Shown one piece after another: positions 40,493 through 47,506 of a stretch of 64,000 nucleotides of DNA (position 1 is the stretch's first letter; every line of letters starts with the position of its first letter). The stretch is taken from contig CAZLZR010000002.1 of assembly GCA_964564015.1 (NCBI GenBank), forward strand, positions 1 to 64,000, given 5' to 3'. The notes below the pieces were generated by a model. That model was not told where the DNA came from, made no database searches, and saw only the letters and a list, made by a program, of their open reading frames with translations. Position numbers and translations under genes: made by a program. The stretch comes from Acetivibrio sp964564015 (GTDB lineage: Bacteria; Bacillota; Clostridia; Acetivibrionales; Acetivibrionaceae).

Positions 40493-41053
40493 TCAACGTA
40501 AAGGGCGCGCCCCGCTGTTTTGGACAAAGGCAGGGTGAATTTTATGCCCCCTACCCAAATGTTTCCACGCCTTTCCTGCTCTTATGTCTTTTATGTTATG
40601 GCACAACAAACCCAAGCATTGTGCAATCTCTTTATTACTTAGTCCAGCAGCTATCATCTCCTTTATCTTCACTACCTGCTCAGTTTTTAGCTTTGACCGT
40701 GGGTGCTCCTCACCAAGCCTAATACATACTGCTGTTCCGTGTTTTATGGAGTCCATGACGTTTTCCTTGGCGGTACCCCATTCCAAGTTGCTGATATTAT
40801 TATCAAGCGGATTGCCATTTAGGTGTCTGCATACTAAACCGTGATTCCTTTTGTCACCCTTATATGCTATAAGCATCAATTGATGGACGGGTATTTTAAG
40901 CCATTTGCCCTTTTGAGATGCGACTCTGACATTTACATGAAAGTAACCTTTATGCAGTCTTTGACTTATAACTCTCTCTTCTCCAGAACGTAATGAGATA
41001 ACTGCCCCATTTGCTGTAACATAATATCCTGGATAACATGGTACCTGTCTCAT
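40493..41053 (-). CDS. NUMOD4-HNH homing endonuclease-like protein
   Basis: ATG 41053 (GGGAGG about 12 nt upstream) gives 186 residues. PCYPGYYVTANGAVISLRSG is a NUMOD4 start; VHQLMLIAYKGDK and CRHLNGNPLDNNISNLEWGT make the HNH_3 core. A C-terminal HTH (IKEMIAAGLSNKEIAQCLGL) follows. Free-standing homing-type gene between two phage genes. Confidence 0.85.
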   Translation of the reverse strand: MRQVPCYPGYYVTANGAVISLRSGEERVISQRLHKGYFHVNVRVASQKGKWLKIPVHQLMLIAYKGDKRNHGLVCRHLNGNPLDNNISNLEWGTAKENVMDSIKHGTAVCIRLGEEHPRSKLKTEQVVKIKEMIAAGLSNKEIAQCLGLLCHNIKDIRAGKAWKHLGRGHKIHPAFVQNSGARPLR

Positions 41054-41123
41054 ACAAATCACCAGCCTCCCCACACAAAAAAAAGGAACGGTATTAATCC
41101 GCTCCTGTCATTAATTAAAATAT

Positions 41124-41489
41124 TCACTTTTCTTTAATCATCTTTCTATCCTTCAGCCCCTTGACATCATCGTGATATCTGCATAAGCTTTGAAGGTTAT
41201 CTATATCAAGCATGGCTCCGCCTTCCTTGATGGGTACGATGTGGTCGACAACCACAGCAGCCACAAGCTTTCCATCCTTCTGGCAGTGTTCACACAAGGG
41301 GTTCAAGGCAAGCTTAAACTTCCTAAGCTTCCTCCACTGTGGTGTGTTATAAAACTTCCTGCTGAAGTCATCCCTTCGGTAAAGGTTGTATTCCCTGTCG
41401 ACCTTCTTCTTATGTTCACCGCAGTACTGGTCTGCAGTAAGCCTTGGGCATCCTGGAAAGGAACAGGCCCTCTTTGGTTTGTACGGCAT
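41124..41489 (-). CDS. HNH endonuclease (packaging-associated type)
   Basis: ATG 41489 (GGGGGG upstream) gives 121 residues. Zinc cluster CSFPGCPRLTADQYCGEH at the start; VVVDHIVPIKEGGAMLDIDN and LQSLCRYHDDVK make the HNH core. This is the HNH type that usually lies just upstream of the terminase genes and aids cos cleavage. Here accessory genes and the RIT element separate it from the terminase by 14 kb. Role in packaging is inferred. Confidence 0.87.
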   Translation of the reverse strand: MPYKPKRACSFPGCPRLTADQYCGEHKKKVDREYNLYRRDDFSRKFYNTPQWRKLRKFKLALNPLCEHCQKDGKLVAAVVVDHIVPIKEGGAMLDIDNLQSLCRYHDDVKGLKDRKMIKEK

Positions 41490-41550
41490 GATATCCCCCC
41501 AATAAAAAGAACCTTGCAGACAATCTACAAGGCACATATTCTATAACGCA

Positions 41551-41582
41551 AAAAATCCGACCAGGATTTTCCCAATCGGATT
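41551..41582 (-). terminator. intrinsic terminator
   Basis: AATCCGA and TCGGATT pair around a 15-nt loop and are followed on the minus strand by five T. It lies after the ArpU-like gene and marks the end of the replication operon. Confidence 0.7.
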
Positions 41583-41666
41583 ATATAAAAATTCTATTGT
41601 AATTATAGTAACACACTGAAAGTTGTATGAAAAGGGCAGAAAAAGGGCAAAAAAGGTGCAATTATT

Positions 41667-42269
41667 TCAAGTGGCATCTCCACCAAAAATGGCTATTTTC
41701 AAGGTGTTCACGAGTTTATTCCTGTTCCTCTTGACAGTTGATTCATCGCAAGGGATTATCTCTGAAATTTCTTTTATGGTTATTGGCTCATATTGCTTTA
41801 AATTGTCCGAAGCATCCTCGCTGTCCCAGTCAAAGTCCTCCGGCGGTATGCCGTACTTAAGTTCTATCACCCGATAGTACCTGCTCGCCCTTATTTTATT
41901 AAGCCCGCGTTCTATATCCTTTACCCTAAGCCGTGTCCTTTCCATGCTGGCCCGCCTGCTGTTGTAATACTCCTCTGCCACAACATCCTCCGGCAGTCTG
42001 CTTCCTCCTTTTGCAGAAAATCTTACGATGTCCTTTGATTTTCCCTTTAGTTGAGGCCCTCCGTTTTCAAGTTCCCTGGCATCCTCTATTACCTTCAGCT
42101 TTAATACTGCATAATTGTAAAGGAGAGTCTCTGTCTCTTTGAAATAGTTCTTTTTACCTTCTTCTGCTATGTTCAAGGCGCTGGAAATTGTATTCACCGC
42201 CTTGCTGACCTCCTTTTTGAAACTCTTCTCCACAATTGCCTGTATGGTTTGTATCTCAGTTTTATTCAC
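41667..42269 (-). CDS. ArpU-like phage transcriptional regulator
   Basis: GTG 42269 (GGAGG 11 nt upstream) gives 200 residues, NKTEIQTIQAIVEKSFKKEV. The helical body ends with a sigma-4-like HTH (TIKEISEIIPCDESTVKRNR). It follows the sigma factor by 21 nt and closes the operon, the usual place of late-gene activators in Gram-positive phages. Confidence 0.65.
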   Translation of the reverse strand: MNKTEIQTIQAIVEKSFKKEVSKAVNTISSALNIAEEGKKNYFKETETLLYNYAVLKLKVIEDARELENGGPQLKGKSKDIVRFSAKGGSRLPEDVVAEEYYNSRRASMERTRLRVKDIERGLNKIRASRYYRVIELKYGIPPEDFDWDSEDASDNLKQYEPITIKEISEIIPCDESTVKRNRNKLVNTLKIAIFGGDAT

Positions 42270-42290
42270 AGTCCAACCCTCCTCAATCAT

Positions 42291-43025
42291 TTATACAGCC
42301 ATGCATTTTATCAAACCAAGTTCATACCATCTTCCAACCCTGCCACATACCTCTCTGATTTTCCCAAGCCTTCTGCTGACATGGGTTTGTGAGATTCCAA
42401 GCTTTTTTGCAATGCTGGTCTGGGTATTGTTCCTAAGATGCAGAATCAGGATAATATAATCCTTCTTTGAAAGAACTCTTTTTGCAAGCATCAGCTTTTC
42501 CTTAAGCTCCAGCCTTCCCAATGATTCGCCTTCGGTGTCTGCTGTGCTTGCAATCATCTCAACTCCTGTCATTTGTGTATTTTCATAAACTGGGGTATCA
42601 ATGGAACATGATCCCCCAACAGCACATATAATCCGTCTTAACTCATAAGGCTTAATATCCAATTCCCTGATGATTTCCGAATCCTCCAATCCTGACTCCT
42701 TCAGTGCCTGGTACCGAAAATATTTATCCTTGACACTCCTCGGTGTATGTATGTTTGTAATACAGTAATCCCTGCGGTATCTCATGATCTCACCTTCAAT
42801 CAACGGTATTGCATAAGTTGAAAATGCAGTTCCAAACTTCGGATCATAGCGTTTTGCCGCCTTTACCAGCCCAATGCAGCCTGTCTGGAAGTAATCATCG
42901 TAATCTGTTGTATTATTAACATAACGGAATTTAGTTTTTATAACCATGCTGACAAGCCGCATATTCTCCTGAATAAATTCATCAAACAACCTATCGTCAT
43001 TTCTAACATCCTCTATTTTTATCAT
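42291..43025 (-). CDS. phage sigma-70 family factor
   Basis: ATG 43025 is preferred over the one 3 nt earlier. The 244-residue protein has sigma region 2 (YDDYFQTGCIGLVKAAKRYD, TAFSTYAIPLIEGEIMRYRR), region 3 and region 4 (NNTQTSIAKKLGISQTHVSR), the layout of sporulation-type SigF/G factors. It could recognise the repeated promoter element in the accessory region. Its start overlaps the helicase stop. Confidence 0.9.
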   Translation of the reverse strand: MIKIEDVRNDDRLFDEFIQENMRLVSMVIKTKFRYVNNTTDYDDYFQTGCIGLVKAAKRYDPKFGTAFSTYAIPLIEGEIMRYRRDYCITNIHTPRSVKDKYFRYQALKESGLEDSEIIRELDIKPYELRRIICAVGGSCSIDTPVYENTQMTGVEMIASTADTEGESLGRLELKEKLMLAKRVLSKKDYIILILHLRNNTQTSIAKKLGISQTHVSRRLGKIREVCGRVGRWYELGLIKCMAV

Positions 43026-44383
43026 CATCCACCTCTTATCCTTGCCTTCACTGCCAGAAGCAGGGCTTCCTGTCCAGCCTCCTTGCTTGCCAGTGCCTTC
43101 ATCACCTGTGCATCCATCGTTCCTTCCGCTACCAGATGGTGTACAACAACCCCTTTTTTCTGTCCCTGACGGTGAAGCCTTGCATTTGATTGCTGATACA
43201 GTTCAAGACTCCACGTAAGCCCGAACCAGACAATGGTGTTTCCTCCTGCCTGCAGATTGAGTCCGTGTCCTGCCGAAGCGGGATGTGCAAGCATCACCTG
43301 TACATTGCCTTCATTCCAGTCCCTTATGTCCTGGGTTGTTTTTAATTCCCTCGGTTTATATGCCTTAAGGCAGTTTTGTATCCTCATCAAGTCATGTTTA
43401 TATGTGTAAAATATAAGGACTGGGTTTCCATTTGCTGCTTCCACAATATTCTCCAGTGCTTCAAGCTTGGCATTGTGGATTTCCTGCACTCTGCCCGTTT
43501 CATCATAAACAGCACCGTTTGCCATTTGCAGTAGCTTGTTTGCAAGGACTGCCGCTGTATTTGCCACCACATCCCCTTCTTTGAACGGCAGAAGCAATTC
43601 ACTGTCCAGCTTTATGTACCTCTCCATCGCCTTAGCAGGCAAACGGACTGAAACAATATTGTCTATCCTGCCAGGCAGCTTAAGCCAATCCTCCGACTTC
43701 ATGCTGATGCAGATGTCGGAAAGCTTTTTATATATTGCCTTCTCGGCATCAGGCTTTGGCTTCCAGTTGAAAATTACTGTCCTGTTCCTTTTGTCAGGTA
43801 TAAAGTACCTTTCTCTGTAGCCTGTCAATGTCTTTCCAAGCCTCTCTCCCATATCCAGAAGGTAAACCTGGGGCCACAGGTCAATCAGCCCATTGGGTGC
43901 TGGTGTTCCTGTAAGCCCTACAATCCTTGCCATAAAAGGCCTGACCTTCCGCAGTGCTTTAAACCTTTTTGACTTTGCCGATTTGAAGCTTGAGAGTTCA
44001 TCCACCACAACCATGTCAAAAGGCCATTTGCCGCCGTAGTACCCCACAAGCCATTCGACATTCTCCCTGTTGATGATATAAATGTCCGCCGTGGTATTAA
44101 GAGCCTTTATCCTTTCTGACTCATTGCCCAGCACCTTTGATATTCTAAGGTGCTTTAGATGCTCCCACTTCATGCACTCCCTGTCCCAAGTGTCCTCTGC
44201 CACCCGAAGGGGTGCGATCACCAGTACACGGTCTATCTCAAACTCCTCATACAAAAGCTCTCCGATAGCAGTAAGAGTAATTGCTGTTTTACCAAGACCA
44301 CAGTCTAAGAAGCATCCGCAAGCAATGTTTTTTAATATAAAGTCTGTAGTGTGCTGCTGGTAATCATGGGGTATGTATTTCAT
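43025..44383 (-). CDS. SNF2-family DNA helicase/translocase
   Basis: ATG 44383 (GGGAGG 7 nt upstream) gives 452 residues. Motif I CGLGKTAITLTAIG, II VVVDELSSFKS, III GLTGTPAPNG and later SNF2 motifs (VQVMLAHPASAGHGLNLQAG, SNARLHRQGQ). Standard in Firmicute phage replication operons downstream of VRR-NUC. It remodels protein-DNA complexes. Confidence 0.93.
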   Translation of the reverse strand: MKYIPHDYQQHTTDFILKNIACGCFLDCGLGKTAITLTAIGELLYEEFEIDRVLVIAPLRVAEDTWDRECMKWEHLKHLRISKVLGNESERIKALNTTADIYIINRENVEWLVGYYGGKWPFDMVVVDELSSFKSAKSKRFKALRKVRPFMARIVGLTGTPAPNGLIDLWPQVYLLDMGERLGKTLTGYRERYFIPDKRNRTVIFNWKPKPDAEKAIYKKLSDICISMKSEDWLKLPGRIDNIVSVRLPAKAMERYIKLDSELLLPFKEGDVVANTAAVLANKLLQMANGAVYDETGRVQEIHNAKLEALENIVEAANGNPVLIFYTYKHDLMRIQNCLKAYKPRELKTTQDIRDWNEGNVQVMLAHPASAGHGLNLQAGGNTIVWFGLTWSLELYQQSNARLHRQGQKKGVVVHHLVAEGTMDAQVMKALASKEAGQEALLLAVKARIRGG

Positions 44384-44645
44384 GCGTAAACCTCCCAACC
44401 GCTTCAATGGAATCGATGCAGACCACTTTGAATCCAAGTGCTTCAAACTGTGCTTTGCGCTTTAACTGTAAAGCCCTCATTTTTCCTCCCGGTCTTTTAA
44501 GCTCTACAAAGAATATCCTTCCAGTTGGCAAAAGAACCAGCCTGTCAGGTACTCCAGCCATGCCTGGTGACACAAACTTTAAGGCAAGCCCTCCGATTTT
44601 CACAACTGCGATCCTTAAGTTTTTCTCAATTTCTTTTTCCAGCAT
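44364..44645 (-). CDS. VRR-NUC nuclease
   Basis: ATG 44645 gives 93 residues; a longer frame upstream is polypurine-derived and is not included. GVPDRLVLLPTGRIFFVELK has the PD-(D/E)xK catalytic Asp and ExK of the VRR-NUC family. Overlaps the SNF2 helicase by 20 nt. It acts on structured DNA, possibly four-way junctions. Confidence 0.9.
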   Translation of the reverse strand: MLEKEIEKNLRIAVVKIGGLALKFVSPGMAGVPDRLVLLPTGRIFFVELKRPGGKMRALQLKRKAQFEALGFKVVCIDSIEAVGRFTHEIHTP

Positions 44646-44913
44646 AATGATCGAACCACCCGTTCTAAATTTTTTGGTAGACAGCTTTCTTATAACTTCT
44701 TTTCTATATCTTCTTTTTTTCTCTCTTTCTCTTTCTTTTTTCTTTATTTTTTTATTTTTTGTCCTTAAAAAAGAATGTTGTCTACAGTTGTCTACCTCAT
44801 TGGTATTGCTTGCTTTCAGCCTGTCACCCTGTTTCGTCCACCGCTCGAACAAAGACGTCGACTGTAAAACATTAGGTGTGACGGGTTTTATTTTTTATTC
44901 AAAGTAAAATCGT
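44646..44913 (-). other. polypurine leader between primase and VRR-NUC
   Basis: On the minus strand 44710-44745 is a pure 36-nt purine run (G/A), and the run extends almost to 44760 with two T interruptions. No gene is supported. It could form a triplex, act as a ribosome standby site, or be a low-complexity remnant. Confidence 0.5.
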
Positions 44914-47238
44914 CTACTCTTCTACTGAAAAATCACTGATTTCCACTTCCATTTTTAACCCGTTCCATTTTCTGCCCGAGGTTTTTCTGTACTCGGTAAT
45001 GCCCGGAAAAATCATTTTGACCTTACCGTTGAAGTTGGCCTGACTCACAGAAAGGCAGCCCCACTCACGGCACTTGTCCCTGTAGGCGTCATATAGCTCC
45101 TGCTTGCCCGTCTTGCTTTCACTGTCAAGGCTGCAGTATTCCTTAAGGAACTGGTATGCACTGTCGCTTTTCCTGCGGTATTCTTCCGCAAGGGTTTTAA
45201 CGCTGTCAGGCTCTGAAAAGGCATCCTGCTTCTTCAACCTTCTCAACCCCTTTAAAGCCCTAATCAATAGCCCCGACATTTCAGATACCGAAAACAGCTT
45301 TTCCCTTAACTCCCTGTCAGTAAATTTTTTAGGAAATGGGATGGTCACCCACCTTCTATGAAAACCGACCGAGTTGTCTTTTGAAGATGAAAACTCATTT
45401 GCACTGAAGATAAGCTTTGCCCGGTTGCAAAAGCTAAAAGGTGCTTTGTGCTTGCGTTCCGCCTGTATCCTGTCCCCTGATGTAAGCTCTTTGAAAAGGG
45501 ATGAGTCCTCAATAATCCTGTTTGGGATGTCGGCATGGAGATTGACCATTTTCCCAAAAAGCTCCGCTGCAAAGAACCTATTTTCGGTAAGTGACTGCAA
45601 AGCTACGTTCGAGACATTTTCGGCCCCAAAGAAATTCTGAAGCACAGCTATCAAAGTCCCTTTTCCATTTCCTCCATCACCATGGAATAAAAAAGCCTTT
45701 TCATATTTCATTGACGAAATCAGGCAAAAGCCGATCATTTCCTCTATTACCGGAATGTTATCCGCAACCACCATTTCCAAAAAAGAATCGATTGCCGGGC
45801 ATCTGGCTTTTGGGTCATACTCCACCGGCACCTGAATGGTTGTCTTTATATCTGGCGAATGCGGCAAAAACTCAAAGGTCTGCAGATTCAACAGCCCATT
45901 TTTGAGGTTTAAAAGATCCCCTGTGCTTATAGCTTCATCCGGTGTTATAACCTCCACGGTGTTTTTTATATAGTTCAATGCTTCATTAATCCGGCTTGTC
46001 TGGTATTCCGAACCCAGTGCCACCGTACACCTTTCACGAAAAACCCTCTCACCGTTAACATACCTTCCGCTGTCATAAATATATAGCTCGTCATTAATCA
46101 CAATGGCGCTATAGTTGTTTAGAAACCAATCCGCCATGTACATGGGTATAAACTTTTTCTTGTCAAAAAACATTTTTATGGGGTTAATGGCGGACTCGTT
46201 GAATTCCTCTTCTATCAACTGCCTATGCTCCTGGCGCTTTGCGAACTGTACCTCCTCATCCTCTTCTGCAAACTGCTGCATTGCCATAAATGAAGGCAGC
46301 TTGCCCACTGGAGTGTTTTCATCCGCTATTTCATCAAGCTCTCCAAACCTGTGAAGTCTGACAAGATCAAAGGCATTGCACAGCTTTCCGCAGGCAGGGT
46401 CTGAAGCATGATGCGAATATGCAAACTTACCGTCATAGACAACAACCCCCGCCGTGCTGTCGGCTGGAATATAACTGTACCGCCCTGGTACGTGGTCGCA
46501 GGGTTCATAAATATCTGCAAGGAATTTTTCAATAACCGCATCAATGCCGTAAGTCCTGCAGAACACTCCCACAATTCCCGGCTTTTCAAGTGGATCGGCC
46601 TGTTTATCCATACTGCTTTTAATAAGCTTCTTCTGCCTTTCAGATACAGGCCACTGTGAACTGTCCCTCCAGTCATCATACCTTGCCAGCACCTCATCTG
46701 CATCCAGTTCTCCGGCTTTGCTTTTTTCAAATATAAACTCTCCGTCTGCTGATGTTGAAGGCCAGTACATGAGCCTTGTAGGTTCATATGTAGTGTCATC
46801 AAACATCTCTATGCCGATATCCCTTGCCACCATCCTTGCAACCGCAGGGTATTCCTCCGCTGTCACTGGGTGCTTTAGCAAAATAACCAGCCTGAGCCTT
46901 GGATTTTCTGTAGTATGCTTGTGTGTACTGTATATACAGCAAGTATATTTATCCTTGACAAGGCCCCAAAAGTCGGAAGTTGCGTAGTCTGCGTCCAAGG
47001 TTAATAGCGTCCGATTCTTTACATAACCCTTCTTCCGCCTGCCTTCTATCAGGAAACCACCGACAAAACCTCCAATATCCTTAATTTCATCCTGTTTTGC
47101 TTTTGAAAGCTTACGGTACTCCTGCACCGTTTCACTGGTGCGGTAAGTCCTGCTTAGTTTGTCAGTGAACTCATCCCATGGCATCTCCCTGTTTTTCCAA
47201 TACTTCTCCCTTCTGCTGTTTGCCACTGCAATCCTCAT
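44914..47238 (-). CDS. phage/plasmid P4-type primase-helicase
   Basis: The 774-residue protein has an N-terminal primase-like region (TLLTLDADYATSDFWGLV near 80) and a D5-type middle domain. The C-terminal SF3 helicase has Walker A FLFHGDGGNGKGTLIA near 530. VNLHADIPNRIIED and the sensor-like KLIFSANEF follow. It unwinds and primes phage DNA. It ends TAG and is followed by a purine-rich leader. Confidence 0.93.
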   Translation of the reverse strand: MRIAVANSRREKYWKNREMPWDEFTDKLSRTYRTSETVQEYRKLSKAKQDEIKDIGGFVGGFLIEGRRKKGYVKNRTLLTLDADYATSDFWGLVKDKYTCCIYSTHKHTTENPRLRLVILLKHPVTAEEYPAVARMVARDIGIEMFDDTTYEPTRLMYWPSTSADGEFIFEKSKAGELDADEVLARYDDWRDSSQWPVSERQKKLIKSSMDKQADPLEKPGIVGVFCRTYGIDAVIEKFLADIYEPCDHVPGRYSYIPADSTAGVVVYDGKFAYSHHASDPACGKLCNAFDLVRLHRFGELDEIADENTPVGKLPSFMAMQQFAEEDEEVQFAKRQEHRQLIEEEFNESAINPIKMFFDKKKFIPMYMADWFLNNYSAIVINDELYIYDSGRYVNGERVFRERCTVALGSEYQTSRINEALNYIKNTVEVITPDEAISTGDLLNLKNGLLNLQTFEFLPHSPDIKTTIQVPVEYDPKARCPAIDSFLEMVVADNIPVIEEMIGFCLISSMKYEKAFLFHGDGGNGKGTLIAVLQNFFGAENVSNVALQSLTENRFFAAELFGKMVNLHADIPNRIIEDSSLFKELTSGDRIQAERKHKAPFSFCNRAKLIFSANEFSSSKDNSVGFHRRWVTIPFPKKFTDRELREKLFSVSEMSGLLIRALKGLRRLKKQDAFSEPDSVKTLAEEYRRKSDSAYQFLKEYCSLDSESKTGKQELYDAYRDKCREWGCLSVSQANFNGKVKMIFPGITEYRKTSGRKWNGLKMEVEISDFSVEE

Positions 47239-47489
47239 ACCCGCAAACCTCCCCGCAGTTTTTCCCTCAGGGCTATGCCGCCTCTTTTTGCCCTTGCTTC
47301 AAGGTTTTCATCCAAAAGCTTTCTTACCTCGGCTGCAAGTCCGATGTCTATAAGGTTGAGTCTTCTAGTAACAGCAGAATGGACTCCAGATTTTGAAACC
47401 CCGAATGCACTGGCAGCCTGCCTAACTGTTGCCCTCTTCTCAACCATATATTCAGCCATTTCAATCAACTCATCATCAGTCAAAACCAT
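47235..47489 (-). CDS. SpoIIID-like DNA-binding protein
   Basis: The 84-residue protein reads YMVEKRATVRQAASAFGVSK then SGVHSAVTRRL and ends ARAKRGGIALREKL. This parallels SpoIIID, which has the ...VETKKTVR.IAKEFGVSKSTVH core and a C-terminal RGGEATK.KY. GGAGGTG precedes ATG 47489; its stop overlaps the primase start (ATGA). A phage regulator possibly taken from the sporulation network. Confidence 0.8.
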   Translation of the reverse strand: MVLTDDELIEMAEYMVEKRATVRQAASAFGVSKSGVHSAVTRRLNLIDIGLAAEVRKLLDENLEARAKRGGIALREKLRGGLRV

Positions 47490-47506
47490 TTACAGAACAC
47501 CTCCTG

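Noticed and set aside
44646..44852. N-terminal extension of the VRR-NUC protein through the polypurine tract
   Set aside because: It would be a Lys/Arg/Glu low-complexity stretch with no ribosome site; the internal ATG 44645 gives a normal family length.
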